Assembly: GCA_018830905.1 (NCBI GenBank)
Contig: JAHJRM010000017.1
Location: forward strand, 1-24,992
Length of the DNA: 24,992 nucleotides
Direction of reading: 5' to 3'
Source of the DNA: Nanobdellota archaeon
GTDB lineage: Archaea; Nanobdellota; Nanobdellia; Pacearchaeales; GW2011-AR1
The translations under genes were made by a program, and so were the position numbers. The notes below the pieces were generated by a model. It searched no databases, was not told the DNA's origin, and was given only the letters and a program-made list of their open reading frames with translations. Each line of letters begins with the position of its first letter. The stretch's first letter is position 1. This document shows, piece after piece, positions 20,239 to 24,992 of this stretch.

Positions 20239-20844
20239 CTAACAACCACAACTCTTTATCTTCTTACCCAAAAAAAAGAAAGGATACAGGATATCACTAA
20301 CACAACAAGGAACAATAACTGCCACAAACGTAATTACAAAAGAAATCACCAAATAAGATACATCAAACTCTGGGCTAAAAGCAAGAAGGTAGAAAAGGCT
20401 TGCAAAAACAGACAATCCAACATGAATAAAATGAGGCATGCTCGTCATTTTTGTTTTCGCTCCAATAAAGCTTCCTACTAGTGCAGAGCCAAGGATTAAT
20501 GCTGGTTCTTCAATTATTGGAAGATGAAAATGTGTGTGAAGACTTAAGAGATTTCCCCCTATCCAAGGAAAAACAACATCGCTAAGACTTCCAATAATTA
20601 TCGCCCCAGAAATTCCAACTAGTAAAGCAGGAATCATTTTAGATTTGTATTTGTAAAAAATACCAGAGGTAACCATCGCAGATGCAAAAACATGCAGAGG
20701 ATGGAAAATCTCAAAAGACCCCTCCGAAACACCCAACTGTAAATAATACTCTATAAACAAAACGACCCCTATCGCAATAAACGTTGCCGCAGCAGCAAAA
20801 GGTACGTGATGCTTCGTCTCATGAATAAGTTCTTTAATCCTCAT
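20239..20844 (-). CDS. Multi-pass membrane protein with His/Cys motifs
   Basis: 201 residues with about five to six hydrophobic segments (about 15-31, 48-62, 71-88, 112-128, 137-153, 162-185). Histidines near or within the membrane (KHHVPF, FHPLHVF, LHTHFHLP, PHFIHVG) and a VPCCVSD-ILYPFFF segment with a C-terminal KSCGC give a metal-binding appearance. The IIEEP pair may also be functional. It looks like a small transporter or membrane metal-handling protein; no named family is recognised with confidence. A TATA-like GATTTATAAAG lies about 26 nt before the ATG. Dispersed element copy F follows the stop. Confidence 0.8.
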   Translation of the reverse strand: MRIKELIHETKHHVPFAAAATFIAIGVVLFIEYYLQLGVSEGSFEIFHPLHVFASAMVTSGIFYKYKSKMIPALLVGISGAIIIGSLSDVVFPWIGGNLLSLHTHFHLPIIEEPALILGSALVGSFIGAKTKMTSMPHFIHVGLSVFASLFYLLAFSPEFDVSYLVISFVITFVAVIVPCCVSDILYPFFFLGKKIKSCGC

Positions 20845-20883
20845 TTAAATTATAGAAAATGAATTAGCTTTATAAATCTTGCA

Positions 20884-20903
20884 GGAATCGCGGTGATGAT
20901 TCC
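20884..20903. other. Intergenic hairpin GGAATC/GATTCC
   Basis: GGAATC (20884-20889) pairs with GATTCC (20898-20903) around the 8-nt loop GCGGTGAT, between the start region of the membrane-protein gene and copy G of the dispersed element. It is followed by CCCTATCGG. No function can be assigned. Confidence 0.3.
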
Positions 20904-20962
20904 CCTATCGGTTTTGGAATAGCCAAGTATTTCTAAAAAAACTCCCTAAAAAATAAACATAT

Positions 20963-21004
20963 CCTTGTATGATTTCACCTGTTAATTGCGAACGTTAGTG
21001 AGCT
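20963..21004 (+). repeat. Dispersed 3'-flank element, copy G
   Basis: CTTGTATGATTTCACCTG, then TTAATT, then GCGAACGTTAGTGAGCT. It is preceded by AAATAAACATATC and ends 6 nt from the polB stop (21010), in sense with polB. It has C for T in the core and two transitions in the tail against copy C. Confidence 0.78.
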
Positions 21005-21009
21005 TCCCC

Positions 21010-23469
21010 TCAGAAATCCCCCAAACTAGTCTGCTTCTTTCCATCAGTAATTTCTTTTATATTCAATCCAAAAACCTGAAATATATTCTCAACAGAAGGA
21101 AGTATCTGTTTATCAAGATAGTATTCAATATCATACTCTCCTTTCTCTTCAGGCAACTTAACCTTATCCCTAACAAGACTCTTCTTCTCACCCATATTTG
21201 AAATATAATACTCAATCAAGCCCCCTCCGGTAAGAGGAATGTCCTTCTCTTTCATTTTCCGTGCAGCAATCACATGCGGCGAAATCGCCTTATACTCTCC
21301 CAAAGGCTTCTTCAACATAGTCTTAATTATCAAATCCTTCTTGTCAACATCTCGACTCTTAATCTTCTTAACTATATCCTTAACATATTCCAACGCCTCC
21401 TTTTCATTTCCAGACTCAAGAACCTGCATGATTACTTTATTCTGAACCTCACGCGCAAGCGCGCACCAATCTCTCCTAACTGTCTCAAATCCCCTAATCT
21501 TTAACTTCCCATCATGGCCCATCAAAGCATACTTCTTCTTCGCACCAATCGTCCCAGTCCTTTTAGTAACCCATAAACCCCTCTTGAAAAAGTCCTCAAG
21601 CTCAAGATGCATCACCCCAGGCAACTCTGAATTCAACTTATCAAGAAATTTCTTTACATCACTCTTAGATTTACCATTCATCAAAAACGCAACAGAATCA
21701 GTATCTCCAAAAATAACTTTATACCCTGCTTTCTCAACTTTGTCTATAGTTTCCTTATTATATTTTCTAACAAAAGCAAGTATCGAGGCAGAAGCCTCGT
21801 GACTATAATACCTAGCACCAAAAAACGCAACATATCCATGAGCGGAAGCAGACAAAACCTTAAACGCATTACTCTTAGCCTTCGTAAACAAGTTCGGATT
21901 TTTCTTATACTCTGCTTTCGCTTTCTTCCTCAATTCAAAAATTTCTTTCATTAATTCAGGAAAAAAACCAGGCTTCTTGGTAAAATAATACTTCACACTC
22001 TCACCATTCTCTTCAATTTCAGGAGATTCATAAGAATCTTTAGTCTTCTTCTCAAGAAGTGTAGCCTTTGACAAATTATGCGTGATAATTATACTTGTAT
22101 GCATCGAGGTGAAATCAAACATTGCTATATCTTCATACAATCCTGGCGTAGGCTCAAAAACAAACGCCCCCTCGCTCCGGATACCTTTTCTCTCACCAAT
22201 CTCTTCGTGACCAGGCCTTCTCTCTGGGATCTCATCAAACCTATAAAGATTATGCAACAAATAAGACTCAACATATTTCGAAAGACCAGCACGCGACACC
22301 TCATAAACAGGCTCTTTCAAAACGCTAACAAACTCTAACAAATCTGGCCAGAACTTATCAAATAAATCCTTAACCAATTTAGAATCATGAAGATTATACT
22401 CAAAATATTTATCCCAATCATCATCCTTAATCTTCGACGAATGCTTGAACTCAAAACTAACCTTCTTATCTCCTAAGAACTCTTTAGACACCTCATTCAA
22501 AGACAAAGTCTCAGATTGCATATACTGCGCATAAGCCGTCCGTATAAATTTCAATAAATCAATATGGACAATCCCAAAGATTCTTCCAGAAACCGAAACA
22601 CCTCTACTGAACTTAGGCTTAGAACCATCCAGACCCAGAGAAAGATTAACACCGTTATGGTCTGCTCTAGCCCTCAAATAAGGCAAATCAAAACCATCAG
22701 AAAAATATCCTACAAGAAAATCTGGTGAAACTTCCTTGACACACTCAACGAACCTCTCTAAAAGCTCCGCCTCATCTTTAACACTCTCTACATAATCAAG
22801 TTTCTTAGAATTATTCTTCCAAGTTATGACTTTCTTATAACCATCAGAAACAAGCGAGACCATAAGAATCTCTCCCTTCCCAGGAATCAAATCATCCGTT
22901 TCAATATCGTACGAAAGAATTTTAGGCTTGAACATCTTTTCTTTTTTAAGAATTTTAGCAGAATCTAACTTTATACAAACGTCAACATCAAGATTTTCAA
23001 TTCCTTGAAACTCTGGCCCAGCAATCTCCCCCGAAATCTCATACCATTTCAAAGGCAAAATCTTTTTTTCAATAATATAATGCGTAACAAATCCGATATC
23101 ATGACCTCTACGACAATCAATCTCTGGAAATATCAACTCTCCCGCAATATCATGCAAATCCTTATGATTAGTAACAAAGACCTTCAAAACATCTCTCTGT
23201 TTACCCAAGAAATTCTTCTTACAAATCTCAACTTTCTCCACCCGCGTTGCACGACCCTTCACATCAAGTTGTATTTTCCCAACCCTCTCACTAAGCCTCT
23301 TAATTTTCTCATTACTAATCCCTTCCTTAATAACAGCCCAGAGATACACTGAACAAGAATCAAAAACGCAGACTCTTTTGCCTTTTTCATCTCGACCAAT
23401 CATCCTAATATGATTCCTTCCCTCAAAGTCAAAATAATCATAATCCAAAGGCACAAATTCCATTTTCAT
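21010..23469 (-). CDS. polB: Family B replicative DNA polymerase
   Basis: 819 residues. The 3'-5' exonuclease motifs are Exo I SYDIETDD (D188, E190), Exo II GYFSDGFDLPYL (D261) and Exo III YNLHD (D362). Polymerase motif A is FDFTSMHTSII (D452), motif B region FKVLSASAHGYVAFFGARYY (536-555), and motif C GDTDS (D589, D591). Catalytic carboxylates are intact, but the motif A tyrosine steric gate (SLYPS) is histidine (SMHTS), the motif B NSxYG is SASAHGY, and the Exo II asparagine is lost. The C-terminus QTSLGDF is a PIP box for the PCNA clamp. No intein. A TATA-like TATTTAAATC is about 27 nt before the ATG. Confidence 0.95.
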   Translation of the reverse strand: MKMEFVPLDYDYFDFEGRNHIRMIGRDEKGKRVCVFDSCSVYLWAVIKEGISNEKIKRLSERVGKIQLDVKGRATRVEKVEICKKNFLGKQRDVLKVFVTNHKDLHDIAGELIFPEIDCRRGHDIGFVTHYIIEKKILPLKWYEISGEIAGPEFQGIENLDVDVCIKLDSAKILKKEKMFKPKILSYDIETDDLIPGKGEILMVSLVSDGYKKVITWKNNSKKLDYVESVKDEAELLERFVECVKEVSPDFLVGYFSDGFDLPYLRARADHNGVNLSLGLDGSKPKFSRGVSVSGRIFGIVHIDLLKFIRTAYAQYMQSETLSLNEVSKEFLGDKKVSFEFKHSSKIKDDDWDKYFEYNLHDSKLVKDLFDKFWPDLLEFVSVLKEPVYEVSRAGLSKYVESYLLHNLYRFDEIPERRPGHEEIGERKGIRSEGAFVFEPTPGLYEDIAMFDFTSMHTSIIITHNLSKATLLEKKTKDSYESPEIEENGESVKYYFTKKPGFFPELMKEIFELRKKAKAEYKKNPNLFTKAKSNAFKVLSASAHGYVAFFGARYYSHEASASILAFVRKYNKETIDKVEKAGYKVIFGDTDSVAFLMNGKSKSDVKKFLDKLNSELPGVMHLELEDFFKRGLWVTKRTGTIGAKKKYALMGHDGKLKIRGFETVRRDWCALAREVQNKVIMQVLESGNEKEALEYVKDIVKKIKSRDVDKKDLIIKTMLKKPLGEYKAISPHVIAARKMKEKDIPLTGGGLIEYYISNMGEKKSLVRDKVKLPEEKGEYDIEYYLDKQILPSVENIFQVFGLNIKEITDGKKQTSLGDF

Positions 23470-23489
23470 AAATTTATTAAAGTTCGAAG

Positions 23490-23533
23490 TTATTTAAATC
23501 TTGATAAATTTTCAAAACAAAAAGTTTATATAT
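23490..23533. promoter_or_regulatory. Divergent TATA-like boxes for polB and the 121-aa gene
   Basis: Minus-strand GATTTAAATA (23491-23500) is about 27 nt before the polB ATG (23469). Plus-strand TTTATATA (23525-23532) is about 26 nt before the ATG at 23554. Confidence 0.5.
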
Positions 23534-23553
23534 CGTTTGCAAGGAATAAAAAC

Positions 23554-23919
23554 ATGGAAAAACTTGAAAGATACCAAAGACTTGATGAAGAATATGACCC
23601 TGAATTAGACATTCTTGAAACAGGGGGAGCTAGGGGAATTGCTTTAGCCGAAGAAATTCTTATGGAACAGAGAGTTGAAAATCTTGTAAACAATGCAGGT
23701 AAAACTAAAAGAGACAGAGTTTATCAAACATTTCTCAGTGAATCAGATAGAATTAGCTATTTTAGACCAGAAGTTCAAAGGAACATTCTTGAAAAATATT
23801 TTCCGGGAAGATTCGGTAGAACAGGAAGAACTCCTGTCTCGCAAATGGATGACCAGCAGATTCTCGGGACATTTAATGGACTAGTCAATTATGCAAGAAA
23901 AAGAGTCTACCATCAATAA
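23554..23919 (+). CDS. Unknown 121-aa helical protein
   Basis: 121 residues from the ATG at 23554. The frame is open further upstream into the polB start region, but the TATA-like box at 23525-23532 and the absence of a sensible protein before it select this start. The sequence is charged and helical: MEKLERYQRLDEEYDPELDI, then RGIALAEEILMEQRVENLVN, then DRISYFRPEVQRNILEKYF, then a basic stretch PGRFGRTGRTPVSQ and DDQQILGTFNGLVNYARKR. No family recognised. Its position between polB and fen suggests, but does not show, a replication-linked role. Confidence 0.72.
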   Translation: MEKLERYQRLDEEYDPELDILETGGARGIALAEEILMEQRVENLVNNAGKTKRDRVYQTFLSESDRISYFRPEVQRNILEKYFPGRFGRTGRTPVSQMDDQQILGTFNGLVNYARKRVYHQ

Positions 23920-23930
23920 ATTTTTATATT
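23920..23930 (+). promoter_or_regulatory. TATA-like box of fen
   Basis: ATTTTTATATT is centred about 25 nt before the FEN1 ATG at 23950; it fits a leaderless mRNA. Confidence 0.5.
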
Positions 23931-23949
23931 TGCATTCATTCTACAATCA

Positions 23950-24990
23950 ATGGGTCTAAACATACGAGAAATAATTCCAAGAAAAGAAATTGAAATAAGC
24001 GATTTGAAAAACGAAATAGTCTGTGTGGACGCTTACAATATGCTATACCAATTCCTTTCTACAATCAGACAACCTGATGGCACGCCATTGATGGATAATC
24101 AAAAAAGAATAACTAGCCATTTATCAGGGATATTCTATAGAAACACTAACCTCATCTCAGAGGGAATCAAACTAGTGTATATATTTGACGGCAAACCGCC
24201 TGCACTAAAGAGCGGAACGCATTCTATAAGAAAAGAGGCAAGAGAAAATGCAAAAGAGAAATATGACGAAGCTAAACAAACAGAAGACATAGATTCAATG
24301 AGACGTTACAGCTCACAATTTGTCAGAATAGATGATGAAATGTTAGACGAAAGCAAAGAACTTCTTGAAGCAATGGGAATTGCAGTCATCCAAGCACCAA
24401 GCGAAGGAGAAGCTCAAGCCGCTTATCTAAACAAGACAAACAGTGAAGTATTTGCAACAGTCAGTCAAGACTATGACAGCCTTCTTTTTGGAGCTACAAG
24501 ACTAGTAAGAAACCTTGGGCTCTCAAGAAAAAGAAAAACCTATTCTGGATGGGTTGAAGTTTATCCGGAACTTATAGAACTAGAAAAGGTCCTAAATTCT
24601 ATGGAAATAAATTTAGATCAATTAATCTGTATAGGGATTCTTGTGGGAACAGATTACAATCCTAAAGGTATTCCCGGAATAGGTCAGAAAAAGGCCCTGG
24701 ACTTAGTTAAAAAATATAAACAACCAATCTCAATATTCCAGAGTATTGAAGAACAGATAATGAGTATATCAGAGGAGGATCGATTTGACTGGAAAGAAAT
24801 TTTTGAACTATTCCACAAACCAAACGTTGAGAATTTTAAAATAGAATTCCCAGAAGTTGATGAAGACAAAATAAAAGAAATATTAGTAAAAAGACACGAC
24901 TTCTCTGAAGAGCGTGTAGAAAAACAGCTCGAAAGACTCAGAGAAGTTAATGAAAAAAAGAAACAGAAAAATTTAGATAAGTGGTTTTAA
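23950..24990 (+). CDS. fen: Flap endonuclease 1
   Basis: 346 residues, the usual archaeal FEN1 length. Metal-binding acidic residues are all present: D27 (CVDAYN), D80 (YIFDGKPP), E152 and E154 (APSEGEAQAAYL), D174 and D176 (QDYDSLLFG), and D235 (VGTDYNPKG). The helical-arch basic region and the helix-hairpin-helix IPGIGQKKAL follow the expected order. It removes 5' flaps during Okazaki-fragment maturation and repair. The C-terminal QKNLDKWF is a PIP box for PCNA, matching the one at the end of PolB. It is complete, with its stop 2 nt from the window end. Confidence 0.97.
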   Translation: MGLNIREIIPRKEIEISDLKNEIVCVDAYNMLYQFLSTIRQPDGTPLMDNQKRITSHLSGIFYRNTNLISEGIKLVYIFDGKPPALKSGTHSIRKEARENAKEKYDEAKQTEDIDSMRRYSSQFVRIDDEMLDESKELLEAMGIAVIQAPSEGEAQAAYLNKTNSEVFATVSQDYDSLLFGATRLVRNLGLSRKRKTYSGWVEVYPELIELEKVLNSMEINLDQLICIGILVGTDYNPKGIPGIGQKKALDLVKKYKQPISIFQSIEEQIMSISEEDRFDWKEIFELFHKPNVENFKIEFPEVDEDKIKEILVKRHDFSEERVEKQLERLREVNEKKKQKNLDKWF

Positions 24991-24992
24991 GA

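Noticed and set aside
20893..20899. GTGATGA resembling a C box of a C/D guide RNA
   Set aside because: No D or D' box (CTGA) follows within the normal distance, and the motif falls in a simple hairpin loop.
23410..23553. Upstream extension of the 121-aa gene
   Set aside because: It crosses the polB start and promoter region and the extra residues are low-complexity; the TATA-like spacing favours the ATG at 23554.
1..24992. CRISPR arrays, rRNA genes, insertion sequences and inteins
   Set aside because: No regularly spaced repeats, rRNA signatures, transposase motifs or intein splice blocks were seen; PolB, aIF5B and aIF2-gamma are of uninterrupted family length.

Overview
The window looks like a compact, AT-rich archaeal chromosome segment, most likely from a small-genome DPANN lineage of the Woesearchaeota/Pacearchaeota type. 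The archaeal assignment is firm: aIF2-gamma, aIF5B, ribosomal protein S6e, archaeal PheRS beta, a family B DNA polymerase, FEN1 and type 2 methionine aminopeptidase are all present. There is a tRNA-Thr(GGU) with an intron at the canonical archaeal position, and most genes have a TATA-like box 24-30 nt before the start codon (leaderless transcripts). The DPANN assignment is inference, from the many very small membrane or secreted genes, the reduced enzymes and the tight packing.

Layout. 1-2439 (+) is an operon of a partial gene, two related small membrane proteins, a HIT hydrolase and pheT. 2440-4290 is mostly minus strand: an unrecognised 162-aa protein and three small membrane proteins, two of which share a motif. 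A plus-strand intron-containing tRNA-Thr sits among them, followed by a partial copy of its own 3' end. 4391-5348 (+) holds a PC4-like ssDNA-binding protein, a candidate structured RNA with its own TATA box, and a frameshifted HemK/Mtq2-like methyltransferase. 5455-12201 carries translation genes (infB/aIF5B, rps6e, eif2g) separated by accessory genes: a four-gene minus-strand operon headed by a ribbon-helix-helix regulator that was too short to be obvious, a small secreted protein, an AlkD-like glycosylase and an MscS channel. 12202-14228 holds two divergent secreted proteins that share a C-terminal PWWxFL tail. 14334-16666 has methionine aminopeptidase with an ASCH protein and a small basic protein, a winged-helix regulator with a possible operator, and a PUA-domain protein. 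16870-20844 (-) encodes a minimal pyruvate-kinase-like protein, a trans-isoprenyl diphosphate synthase, an NSUN-type RNA m5C methyltransferase and a multi-pass membrane protein. 21010-24990 holds divergent replication genes: PolB (-) and FEN1 (+), both ending in PIP boxes, with an unrecognised 121-aa gene between them.

The most unusual feature is a dispersed intergenic element with core CTTGTATGATTTTAC and a GCGAGC-rich tail. It occurs seven times. Six copies lie immediately downstream of a stop codon and in the same orientation relative to that gene, which suggests a 3'-UTR, terminator or RNA-processing element, or a small repeat that inserts at gene ends. Other notable items are the structured RNA at about 4724-4815, the paired YxxW/YxxNxxW membrane proteins, the PWWxFL surface-protein pair, PolB with altered motif A/B residues, the stripped-down pyruvate kinase and the RHH operon. 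No CRISPR array, rRNA gene or insertion sequence was seen.
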